In this document: positions 1 to 4,863 of the stretch, in pieces
Numbering within the stretch: position 1 is the stretch's first letter
Layout of the letters: each line of letters begins with the position of its first letter
NCBI GenBank assembly: GCA_947623795.1
Contig: CANQHS010000052.1
Span: forward strand, 1 to 5,668
DNA length: 5,668 nt
DNA from: an uncultured Clostridia bacterium
GTDB taxonomy: Bacteria > Bacillota > Clostridia > Christensenellales > UBA1242
Direction: 5' to 3'
Position numbers and translations under genes: made by a program
The notes under the pieces: generated by a model
The model's input: the letters and a program-made list of their open reading frames with translations, nothing else
The model's database searches: none
Told to the model about the DNA's origin: nothing

Positions 1-417
1 CTGCTTCATACCAAGAGAATAGGTTGATACATTGTCTTTAATTCTGTTTTCCATGCCAACCAATTTTACAATTTGAGGTATGCGTTTTAGGGCTGCGCGA
101 TTATAGAAACCGGCATATAGTTTCAAATTCTTTAGGCCAGACATATAAGGATAGAGTTGCGGCATTTCAACAACAGCACCAACATTTGCGATTGCCTTTT
201 TAAAACTTTTTCCCACATTATATCCGCAAATTTTTATTGTGCCGCTCGTTGGGAGTGTAAGCCCGGTTATCATACGAATTGTAGTAGATTTTCCCGCGCC
301 ATTTGGGCCAACAAAACCAAAAATTTGTCCAGGATAAATTGAAAAGGTTACATTATTAACAACCTTTTTTGTGCCATATTCTTTTGTCAAGTTTTGAACG
401 CTTAAAACTGGAATCAT
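1..417 (-). CDS. ABC transporter ATP-binding protein, BcrA-like (3' end outside the window)
   Basis: N-terminal 139 residues of an ABC ATPase; the gene runs off the left edge in frame. Walker A is GPNGAGKST at residues 37-45. The Q-loop position carries glutamate (VVEMPQLYP, E84) instead of glutamine, and the signature motif is the variant YSLGMKQ at 133-139. Both variants are typical of the BcrA/lantibiotic-immunity class, whose ATPases energise small membrane permeases that export or detoxify peptide antibiotics. Walker B and the H-loop would lie outside the window. No membrane segment is seen, so the permease should be a separate gene beyond position 1. The start is fixed by AGGAG four bases upstream, and that site overlaps the stop codon of the PadR-type gene, so the two are one operon and probably translationally coupled. 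The class is secure; the substrate is unknown and the antibiotic role is inferred from the family and the regulator next door. Confidence 0.93.
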   Translation of the reverse strand, partial: MIPVLSVQNLTKEYGTKKVVNNVTFSIYPGQIFGFVGPNGAGKSTTIRMITGLTLPTSGTIKICGYNVGKSFKKAIANVGAVVEMPQLYPYMSGLKNLKLYAGFYNRAALKRIPQIVKLVGMENRIKDNVSTYSLGMKQ

Positions 418-421
418 AATT

Positions 422-426
422 CTCCT
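422..426 (-). promoter_or_regulatory. Ribosome-binding site of the ABC ATPase overlapping the padR stop codon
   Basis: AGGAG on the minus strand lies four bases before the ATPase ATG (417-415). Its first two bases are the last two of the upstream TAG stop (427-425). Ribosomes finishing the regulator therefore terminate on the next gene's Shine-Dalgarno, an arrangement that favours translational coupling. Confidence 0.8.
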
Positions 427-1750
427 ATAATTTATGTTTTTTTGTTATGAATAAATATGTGAATAAAATATCAAAGCAGACAACACTGGAAATGATTATT
501 GGAGCATAAAAATTTGCAAAATCTGTAAACATCCTAATAAATTCGCCCTTTTTTATGGCAATATTTGTTACTACACAAATCAAAATTACTCCAATCATAA
601 AGCAAATGGCAAAAATCGTGCGAAGTTTTTTTTTGCTTTTATATTTATTATTTTGACATTTTTCTTTGAAAATATCTAAATTAAAGGCAAATATAGTAGG
701 GTAAAAAATCAATGTAAAAATTCCCAAGATTAAAAATACATAGTATAGAGCAGAAGTGTGCGTGAAACTAGTTATTATAGCACACAAAACTAATGATAAC
801 AATAAATATGTAGACGAGGAGAATATTTTTAATAGCATTGACTTTGTTAATGATTTGGACTGTACATAGCTTGGATTTGTTTTAACATTTTCGTATTCAA
901 CAAATCTTATGCTGTCAATGTCAGCTTCAACAGGCTTAGGATTGAGCGGGGTAGCAAGGCTTTGTTGGTTGGTTGTTCTGAACTTGTCTTTATATTCATC
1001 GGACAATTCTGTGGATTTTTTCTCGGTGAAAGTTTTGACATTCTCACTTGTTGCGAACTGTTCGTTGCTTTGAATCGCTTCTGTTTTAAGAATATCGGTG
1101 TTTTTAAGATTTTGCTCTGTTTCTGTTAAAATGTCGATTGAATTGTTGGCAAAAACTTCTTCGGTCGGCAAAACTGCTTCTTGAAGTGTCAACTGTTCTG
1201 GTCTTTGCTGATCGCTATCATTGTTATCGGCCAAAAGGTCCATAATAGAAACATATTGTTCTTTCTCTTCGTGAGATTCTTCCTTTAGATTTTCAATTGT
1301 TTTCCCTTTTTCTTCTTGAAAGAATTGTTCAGTTTGTCCTGAAATGATGTCGGAGATTGAGCTTTGAACTTGATTTGAAATGTCTGATGATTGAATTTGC
1401 GTTGTTTCTACAACATTATTTGTCGAAGTGATTTCATTTGATGAATCGATTATATCATTCTGGATTGCAGTTTCCAAAAGAGTAGAGTAATTTGGAAGAG
1501 TGGATATTTGAGCTCTGCCATTGTCGGAAAGCCTATAATAATGGCGTTTGCCACCAATGTCACTATCTTGCCAATAAGAACTAATGAACTTGGATTTTTC
1601 CAACTTCTTTAAAATGGTGTATAAAGTAGGTTGTTTGATAATAATTTTACTGTTGGATTTTGTTTCGATGGCTTTAACCAGCTCAAATCCATACTTGTCG
1701 CTTTCATTTAGCTCTAACAAAATTAACGGTATTAAATCTGTTGTTCTCAT
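425..1750 (-). CDS. PadR-type winged-helix regulator with long polar linker and four C-terminal membrane helices
   Basis: 441 residues in three parts. Residues 1-95 are a PadR-like winged helix: recognition-helix region QPTLYTILKKLEKSKFI (40-56) and wing GGKRHYYRLSDNGR (66-79). Residues about 97-300 form a low-complexity linker rich in E, Q, S, T, N and D with few aromatics, probably disordered. Residues about 312-435 hold four hydrophobic segments (roughly 312-329, 334-356, 377-398, 413-435), with a Lys-rich loop between the second and third and a KKHKL tail. Ordinary PadR proteins are soluble, 100-200 residues long, and end in a dimerisation helix, so this one is unusual. An even number of helices would keep both ends cytoplasmic, letting the winged helix reach DNA. 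It is the first gene of an operon with the BcrA-like ATPase, which suggests it senses a membrane stress and controls the transporter (inference). The start follows GGAG four bases upstream, and a promoter and terminator separate it from lexA. The DNA-binding domain is confident; the signal is unknown. Confidence 0.88.
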   Translation of the reverse strand: MRTTDLIPLILLELNESDKYGFELVKAIETKSNSKIIIKQPTLYTILKKLEKSKFISSYWQDSDIGGKRHYYRLSDNGRAQISTLPNYSTLLETAIQNDIIDSSNEITSTNNVVETTQIQSSDISNQVQSSISDIISGQTEQFFQEEKGKTIENLKEESHEEKEQYVSIMDLLADNNDSDQQRPEQLTLQEAVLPTEEVFANNSIDILTETEQNLKNTDILKTEAIQSNEQFATSENVKTFTEKKSTELSDEYKDKFRTTNQQSLATPLNPKPVEADIDSIRFVEYENVKTNPSYVQSKSLTKSMLLKIFSSSTYLLLSLVLCAIITSFTHTSALYYVFLILGIFTLIFYPTIFAFNLDIFKEKCQNNKYKSKKKLRTIFAICFMIGVILICVVTNIAIKKGEFIRMFTDFANFYAPIIISSVVCFDILFTYLFITKKHKL

Positions 1751-1771
1751 AATACTCCATTAAATACAACT

Positions 1772-1793
1772 TAATTATATAATAATATAATTA
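1772..1793. repeat. AT-rich 9-4-9 inverted repeat over the padR -10 (candidate operator)
   Basis: Perfect 9-base arms TAATTATAT and ATATAATTA flank a four-base centre, AATA. The repeat covers the -10 hexamer of the padR promoter and part of its spacer, where a repressor would block RNA polymerase. PadR-family proteins commonly autoregulate through inverted repeats, so self-binding is plausible but inferred. It is all A/T in an AT-rich spacer, so chance cannot be excluded. Confidence 0.45.
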
Positions 1794-1802
1794 TTTAATC
1801 AA
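1774..1802 (-). promoter_or_regulatory. Promoter of the padR-ABC operon
   Basis: On the minus strand, -35 TTGATT (1802-1797, four of six consensus bases), a 17-base spacer and a perfect TATAAT -10 (1779-1774). The predicted transcript starts near 1767, about 17 bases before the ATG at 1750. It lies just downstream of the lexA terminator, so the operon is transcribed independently of lexA. Confidence 0.65.
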
Positions 1803-1810
1803 CAAAATTA

Positions 1811-1841
1811 AATAAAAAAATAAAGATTTATACAATCTTTA
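1811..1841 (-). terminator. Rho-independent terminator of lexA
   Basis: On the minus strand an 8-bp perfect stem TAAAGATT/AATCTTTA closes a five-base loop (1841-1821). It is followed at once by seven T within a longer T-rich tract (1820-1811). It starts 22 bases after the lexA stop. The stem has only one G-C pair, as expected in such an AT-rich genome. On the plus strand the following bases are less T-rich, so it should work mainly for lexA. Confidence 0.65.
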
Positions 1842-1863
1842 CCTTTATTTTACTCTGAATCTA

Positions 1864-2448
1864 CTAGAATTTATTTCTAATTAAGCCAACTACTTTCCCT
1901 AAGATTTCTAGATGATTAGTGTAAATTGGCTGCATGAAACTATTTTCTGGTTGAAGCCTAAAAAAGCCATTTTCTTTATAATAACGTTTTACTGTGGCTT
2001 CGTTGTCGATTAAGCATGCAACAATTTCCCCGTTGTTTGCCACTGATTGCTTAGAGATGACAACATAATCGCCATTATAAATGCCCACATTAATCATACT
2101 GTCTCCCTTTACCTTAAGCATAAACATATCGTGACCGGAAAATAAGTTTTCACTGACGACAAAATTATCCATCAAATTTTGTTCGGCGAGGATAGGGGAG
2201 CCTGCGGCAATTTCGCCAACAAGCGGCAAGTTTAGGCTGGAACCGGTGCTGTCCGTTAGCTCAATTGCACGATTTTTGTTATTGCTGCGGGTTATTTTGC
2301 CCATTTTTTCTAATTTTTTTAAATGATAAACAACACTAGAAGTTGAATCCAAATTGAGATTGTCGCAAATTTCGCGAATTGTTGGCGGATATTTGTTTGA
2401 TTCTATGTATTGTGTTATAAAATCATATGTTTCATCAGTTTTGCTCAT
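1864..2448 (-). CDS. lexA: LexA repressor, SOS-response regulator with self-cleaving protease domain
   Basis: 194 residues, the normal length for LexA. It represses DNA-damage genes and cleaves itself when RecA filaments form on single-stranded DNA. The N-terminal winged helix-turn-helix spans about residues 5-65 (PPTIREICDNLNLDSTSSVV contains the recognition helix). The hinge is followed by the cleavage site AAG, with scissile bond Ala82-Gly83. The Ser/Lys dyad is Ser117 (KGDSMI) and Lys154 (ATVKRY). The spacings 82 to 117 and 117 to 154 equal those of E. coli LexA (84, 119, 156), so the protease should be active. An in-frame ATG 51 bases upstream would add 17 residues, but that extension crosses the promoter and lacks a ribosome site, whereas this ATG follows AGGAG by five bases. 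The gene is monocistronic, with its own LexA-controlled promoter and terminator. It sits downstream of a chromosomal-type recombinase. Confidence 0.97.
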   Translation of the reverse strand: MSKTDETYDFITQYIESNKYPPTIREICDNLNLDSTSSVVYHLKKLEKMGKITRSNNKNRAIELTDSTGSSLNLPLVGEIAAGSPILAEQNLMDNFVVSENLFSGHDMFMLKVKGDSMINVGIYNGDYVVISKQSVANNGEIVACLIDNEATVKRYYKENGFFRLQPENSFMQPIYTNHLEILGKVVGLIRNKF

Positions 2449-2453
2449 AATTT

Positions 2454-2458
2454 CTCCT
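2454..2458 (-). promoter_or_regulatory. lexA: lexA ribosome-binding site that fixes the start
   Basis: AGGAG on the minus strand, five bases before the ATG at 2448-2446. It supports the 194-residue start over the longer in-frame ATG at 2499, whose codons overlap the predicted -35 and -10 elements. Confidence 0.85.
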
Positions 2459-2470
2459 ACTTTTAAATCA

Positions 2471-2499
2471 ATTTTAACAAACAAATTACAATTTGTCAA
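2471..2499 (-). promoter_or_regulatory. lexA: lexA promoter, sigma-A type
   Basis: On the minus strand a perfect -35 TTGACA (2499-2494), an exact 17-base spacer and -10 TAAAAT (2476-2471, five of six). The predicted start is near 2464, giving a leader of about 16 bases. The LexA box overlaps the -35 by three bases, so repressor binding would exclude polymerase. Confidence 0.85.
2481..2496. repeat. 7-2-7 inverted repeat inside the lexA promoter spacer
   Basis: Perfect arms ACAAATT and AATTTGT around AC fill most of the -35/-10 spacer and overlap three bases of the -35, next to the LexA box. It lacks the GAAC/GTTC core of a LexA site. It could be an extra operator or a chance AT-rich palindrome. 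Confidence 0.4.
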
Positions 2500-2510
2500 A
2501 CATTTGTTCG
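2497..2510 (-). promoter_or_regulatory. lexA: LexA box (SOS operator) of lexA
   Basis: Minus-strand CGAACAAATGTTTG matches the Gram-positive SOS box CGAAC-N4-GTTCG at nine of ten specified bases; only one C in the right half is T. It touches the -35 hexamer, as expected for autorepression of lexA. This is the only such site I found in the window. Confidence 0.88.
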
Positions 2511-2516
2511 ATATTT

Positions 2517-2534
2517 TTCGAAAATTTTTTCGAA
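2517..2534. repeat. 8-2-8 inverted repeat TTCGAAAA/TTTTCGAA upstream of lexA
   Basis: Perfect 8-base arms around TT. Read another way it holds two direct copies of TTTTTCGAA (2514-2522 and 2526-2534), twelve bases apart. Taken as a 28-base site (2512-2539), it has two 11-base arms and a 6-base centre, with eight of eleven arm positions symmetric, an architecture like dif recombination sites. It lies between the LexA box and the recombinase terminator. It may be a recombination site, a second operator or chance. Confidence 0.4.
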
Positions 2535-2540
2535 TAAACT

Positions 2541-2565
2541 AAAAAGGAAAATAAGCTTTGCTTAT
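2541..2565 (-). terminator. Putative terminator of the recombinase gene
   Basis: On the minus strand a perfect 6-bp stem ATAAGC/GCTTAT closes on an AAA loop and is followed by TTTCCTTTTT. It is the only hairpin with a T tract between the recombinase stop and lexA, and would separate the two transcripts. The stem is short, the T run is interrupted by CC, and it lies about 157 bases past the stop, so confidence is moderate. Confidence 0.4.
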
Positions 2566-2722
2566 GATTTTGCAAGAGAAGTGTGTTTAGTCGCAAACAG
2601 AAAAAATTTGTTCGGATTTTTATAAGATTGTTTTTGGCAGCCATACTGATTAAATGCATATAAACCTAATTTTTAAATAAAATACAATATATAGTGTATT
2701 ATATATGTATATTACATAATAT
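2566..2722. other. Non-coding gap between the recombinase stop and its terminator
   Basis: No open frame with a ribosome-binding site and no RNA gene is recognisable. It holds an AATACA/TGTATT inverted repeat with an 8-base loop (2681-2700), an unpaired copy of the LexA half-site ATTTGTTCG (2606-2614), and TTACATAATAT (2712-2722) directly after the recombinase stop. The last resembles the conserved XerD-side half of dif but has no convincing partner half. Confidence 0.4.
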
Positions 2723-3763
2723 CTATTTTAATTTTACTTTGCCGGCAACTTCTCGTCTTATATCATCGCTTATTGCGGCGTAGTGTTTTTTCGTTGTGTT
2801 GACATCTTTATGACCTAATACTTCTGCAACAATATATATATCTTTTGTTTCATTATATAGGTTTGTGCCATATGTGGAACGTAATTTGTGTGGTGTAATA
2901 TTTTTAAGTGGGGTGGCAAGTTTTGTATATTTTTTAACCAAATATTCCATTGTTCGGACCATCATGCGCTTGTTTTGGCTAGATAAAAACATGGCTCGTT
3001 CTTCCTTTGGAACATTTAGTGTATCTCTATATTTAAGGTAGTCTCTTAAAATTTGGGACGTTTCTTCACCAAAATAAAGGATAACTTGGTTGCCGCCTTT
3101 GCGAGTTACTCGGAACGAATTAAGAGTAAAGTTGAAGTCATCAACATTAAGGCCGACACACTCGCTAACACGAATTCCGGTTGTTAAAAACAGCGAAATT
3201 ATGGCATTATCTCGAATTTTGAATTTTTCATTATATTTTTGTTGATGATTTGAAAAGCCATTTTGAGTTTCACAAAAATACATTAATTCTTTAGTTTCTT
3301 GTGGCTCTAGGCGAATAATTGGTTTTTCATGTTGTTTTGGGGAAGCAACTTTGGCGGCAACATTTGCTTTTATCATATCTTTGTTGAAAAAGTATTTGAA
3401 AAATGCTCGCAGGCTAGATAATTTTCTCAATTTCCCTCGTTCGTTATTCGTGATAACAACGCCATTTTCTTTGTCATAATAGGAAAGATAGGCCAAATAT
3501 CTTTCAATTGTTTGGGCGGTTATTAAATCCAAATCCGCCACAGTTATTTGATTAAAAGGCTTATTTAAGAACTCACTTTCATACGTTGTAAGATATGTAA
3601 AAAAGGTTTTTAAATCCACAGCGTAGTTAATTCTTGTTAGCGGAGTGGTTGTATCTTGTATGCCGATAAAGAAAATACTACAAAATGTGGGAAGATCTTT
3701 TAACATTTCGTTTAATTTTCTCATATTGTTGCGATTTCTATCTAAATAATAATTATTTGACAT
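2723..3763 (-). CDS. Tyrosine recombinase, XerS-like
   Basis: 346 residues, complete. Tyrosine recombinases cut and rejoin DNA through a 3'-phosphotyrosine. An N-terminal SAM-like core-binding domain covers about 15-140 (LKTFFTYL; LSSLRAFFKYFF). The catalytic domain has every expected residue: Arg198 (TGIRVSE), Lys222 (RKGG), His292 and Arg295 (PHKLR), His318 (LGHKD) and Tyr328 (KKHY). It is longer than XerC/XerD (about 300) and close to XerS of streptococci (about 356). The N-terminal LKDLPTF...FF segment also recalls XerS as I remember it. XerS resolves chromosome dimers alone at a dif site near its gene. A resident Xer role fits the setting beside lexA and the lack of phage genes, but an integrase of a decayed element is possible. 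The start follows AAGGAA by five bases. The family is certain; the XerS assignment is tentative. Confidence 0.92.
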   Translation of the reverse strand: MSNNYYLDRNRNNMRKLNEMLKDLPTFCSIFFIGIQDTTTPLTRINYAVDLKTFFTYLTTYESEFLNKPFNQITVADLDLITAQTIERYLAYLSYYDKENGVVITNNERGKLRKLSSLRAFFKYFFNKDMIKANVAAKVASPKQHEKPIIRLEPQETKELMYFCETQNGFSNHQQKYNEKFKIRDNAIISLFLTTGIRVSECVGLNVDDFNFTLNSFRVTRKGGNQVILYFGEETSQILRDYLKYRDTLNVPKEERAMFLSSQNKRMMVRTMEYLVKKYTKLATPLKNITPHKLRSTYGTNLYNETKDIYIVAEVLGHKDVNTTKKHYAAISDDIRREVAGKVKLK

Positions 3764-3786
3764 ATATATTCCTTATATATATTTAC

Positions 3787-3808
3787 TTATATATATTATT
3801 ATATATAA
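3787..3808. repeat. AT-rich 9-4-9 inverted repeat in the recombinase promoter
   Basis: Perfect arms TTATATATA and TATATATAA around TTAT span the predicted -10 of the recombinase promoter. Arm length, centre length, position over the -10 and the 14-base core TATATTATTATATA are shared with the repeat in the padR promoter (1772-1793). It is purely A/T, so it may be a coincidence of base composition. Confidence 0.4.
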
Positions 3809-3827
3809 TACAATATCTTTGCGTAAA
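3798..3827 (-). promoter_or_regulatory. Putative promoter of the recombinase gene
   Basis: On the minus strand -35 TTTACG (3827-3822, four of six), an 18-base spacer and -10 TATAAT (3803-3798). The predicted start is near 3791, about 28 bases before the ATG. The surrounding TA-rich sequence offers other possible -10 hexamers, so the exact element is uncertain. Confidence 0.45.
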
Positions 3828-3872
3828 AAACAAATAAAATTGGAGACATTTAAAAATTTTTAATAAAATCGC

Positions 3873-3903
3873 TTGACAAATCTCTTAGGGGGGGGGGTAA
3901 AAT
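3873..3903 (+). promoter_or_regulatory. Promoter of the unknown gene, with poly-G in the spacer
   Basis: Perfect -35 TTGACA (3873-3878), a 19-base spacer ending in ten G, and -10 TAAAAT (3898-3903, the same hexamer as lexA). The spacer is two bases longer than the optimal 17. The predicted start is near 3910, so the leader would be only about 10 bases with the GAGG ribosome site at its very 5' end. Short leaders also occur at the lexA and serS promoters here. Loss of two G would restore 17 bases. Confidence 0.65.
3888..3897 (+). repeat. Homopolymeric tract of ten G between -35 and -10
   Basis: Ten consecutive G in an otherwise AT-rich intergenic region. Runs of this length change size by slipped-strand mispairing, and this one sets the promoter spacer length. 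It is the only long G or C run in the window. Confidence 0.9.
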
Positions 3904-3919
3904 AAAAATGAGGTAAAGT

Positions 3920-4777
3920 ATGAAAATTGTAGATATTGATTGCAATATATTATTGCGTAGAGCAAAAAAGAAATCGGATGTGGTTAAAGACAATTCTTTT
4001 GTAAGAATTTTAAAACCTAGGTCTGGCGCTAAAAGTGCGGGCTACATAGTTCAATTATTAAGGTGCAATAAAGAATTTTATTGTGATAATATAACCGAAT
4101 ATGCTGGATATATTTTCGCTTCGACATTAGATGATAAAAAAATTAGCATGATAGATCCGAATCAATCAGAATTTGAGGTTAGAGAATTGGATAGATTAGA
4201 TGTTGGACCTATGTTTGCCATTGCAGTTTTATCTAATGATCCTTATCATAATTCCATAATAAGAAAAGACGGAACAATAGTAAATGTTGATAAATCTGCG
4301 GGATTTTATGGAGATTTTAACAACCCAGAATCGGTACGTTTTAAAGATCAGAAAGGTAATTTGTCCACTGACTTTTTTGTGGATATATATGGTAGAGTTC
4401 TGGCTGGTGCAACAGTCCAAAATCGACATATTCACCTTTTTGGAAAATTAAACACGCCCGGCATGATGGCCTATGATGTTGCGGGAAGAGAGTTTGACCC
4501 TAGCGACAAAGAAAAACTTATAGAAGCAAGAACGTTGGATTTATTCAGCATGGGCAGATTGAAATTAGACGATATACTTGCGGCAGACAAAAATTCTTTG
4601 AAAGACCCAAGTTTTGCTAAAGCCGTTGAGCGCATATTGCTAAATAAATTTGAAGAAATGAAGAAAAAAGCCAAAGATAACAATGATGTTGTGCGTATTG
4701 AAGACTCATATTATGCGGCCCTTAAAAATTTAAAGAAAGTTCTAGCCGAACTTGACCAACAAACTGTTGATTTTTAA
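3920..4777 (+). CDS. Conserved-looking protein of unknown function, 285 residues
   Basis: I do not recognise the family. The protein has no signal peptide or membrane segment, so it is probably cytoplasmic. Residues 1-115 look like mixed alpha/beta. Residues 116-195 have short glycine/aspartate turns between predicted strands (DGTIVNVD 117-124, DIYGRVLAG 155-163, YDVAGREFD 185-193), suggesting a beta-rich fold with loosely repeated hairpins. From about 196 it is charged and helical, ending in a Lys/Glu-rich, possibly coiled-coil tail (KFEEMKKKAKDNN; LKNLKKVLAEL). Its three cysteines (8, 49, 55) form no obvious metal site. The start is set by GAGG six bases before the ATG. Codon use resembles the neighbours. 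It is transcribed divergently from the recombinase, from a promoter with a ten-G spacer tract, and lies 86 bases before serS with a terminator-like hairpin between. Variable expression is inferred from the promoter, not from the protein. Confidence 0.88.
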   Translation: MKIVDIDCNILLRRAKKKSDVVKDNSFVRILKPRSGAKSAGYIVQLLRCNKEFYCDNITEYAGYIFASTLDDKKISMIDPNQSEFEVRELDRLDVGPMFAIAVLSNDPYHNSIIRKDGTIVNVDKSAGFYGDFNNPESVRFKDQKGNLSTDFFVDIYGRVLAGATVQNRHIHLFGKLNTPGMMAYDVAGREFDPSDKEKLIEARTLDLFSMGRLKLDDILAADKNSLKDPSFAKAVERILLNKFEEMKKKAKDNNDVVRIEDSYYAALKNLKKVLAELDQQTVDF

Positions 4778-4800
4778 ATTATTGATTAGAGGATTTCAAA

Positions 4801-4829
4801 AAATTGCGTAAATTTATTTACAAATTGCG
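4801..4829 (+). repeat. Direct repeat AAATTGCG flanking the serS -35
   Basis: Two exact copies of AAATTGCG (4801-4808 and 4822-4829) start 21 bases apart, two helical turns, on the same face of the DNA. They bracket the serS -35 hexamer. This could be a pair of regulator half-sites; the G-C content of the copies in an AT-rich spacer makes pure chance less likely. Confidence 0.45.
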
Positions 4830-4838
4830 CATTTTTTT
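4805..4838 (+). terminator. Putative terminator of the unknown gene, overlapping the serS promoter
   Basis: TGCG (4805-4808) pairs with CGCA (4828-4831) and AATTT (4811-4815) with AAATT (4822-4826) around a six-base loop, followed by seven T (4832-4838). The stem is interrupted by small bulges. It starts 27 bases after the stop codon. The loop and 3' arm include the serS -35, and the T run lies in the serS spacer. Confidence 0.5.
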
Positions 4839-4845
4839 ATATAAT
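4817..4845 (+). promoter_or_regulatory. serS: serS promoter, sigma-A type
   Basis: -35 TTTACA (4817-4822, five of six), an exact 17-base spacer and a perfect TATAAT (4840-4845). The predicted start is near 4852, leaving about 12 bases before the ATG. That leaves no room for a T-box leader, which often controls aminoacyl-tRNA synthetases in Bacillota. Confidence 0.75.
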
Positions 4846-4863
4846 ATTGTTTGGAGAAAATTT

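Noticed and set aside
157..342. Plus-strand open frame of 61 codons
   Set aside because: It is antisense to the ABC ATPase Walker A region, has no ribosome-binding site and gives a low-complexity Cys/Asn-rich product.
2446..2499. Longer LexA start at 2499 adding 17 residues
   Set aside because: Its extra codons cross the -35 and -10 of the lexA promoter and it has no ribosome site; the internal ATG follows AGGAG.
2354..2542. Plus-strand open frame of 62 codons across the lexA start and promoter
   Set aside because: It overlaps the well-supported lexA N-terminus, promoter and LexA box on the other strand and lacks a ribosome site.
2606..2614. Second LexA half-site ATTTGTTCG
   Set aside because: There is no matching half at the required four-base spacing and no promoter next to it.
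2712..2722. TTACATAATAT resembling the XerD half of dif
   Set aside because: The adjacent sequence does not resemble the XerC half, and an 11-base AT-rich match is weak.
1864..3763. Prophage module (integrase plus LexA/CI-like repressor)
   Set aside because: The repressor has LexA-specific spacing and a LexA box at its own promoter, and no other phage gene is present; the recombinase looks Xer-like.
2681..3816. Direct repeat AATACAATAT flanking the recombinase (2681-2690 and 3807-3816) as attachment sites
   Set aside because: Only ten AT-rich bases are shared, with no extension, no tRNA target and no cargo genes between.
4229..4683. Two minus-strand open frames (4229-4435, 4471-4683) opposite the unknown gene
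   Set aside because: They have no ribosome-binding sites and are compositional mirrors of the plus-strand coding frame.
4778..4863. T-box riboswitch upstream of serS
   Set aside because: Only 86 bases are available, the predicted leader is about 12 bases, and no T-box or specifier-loop pattern is present.
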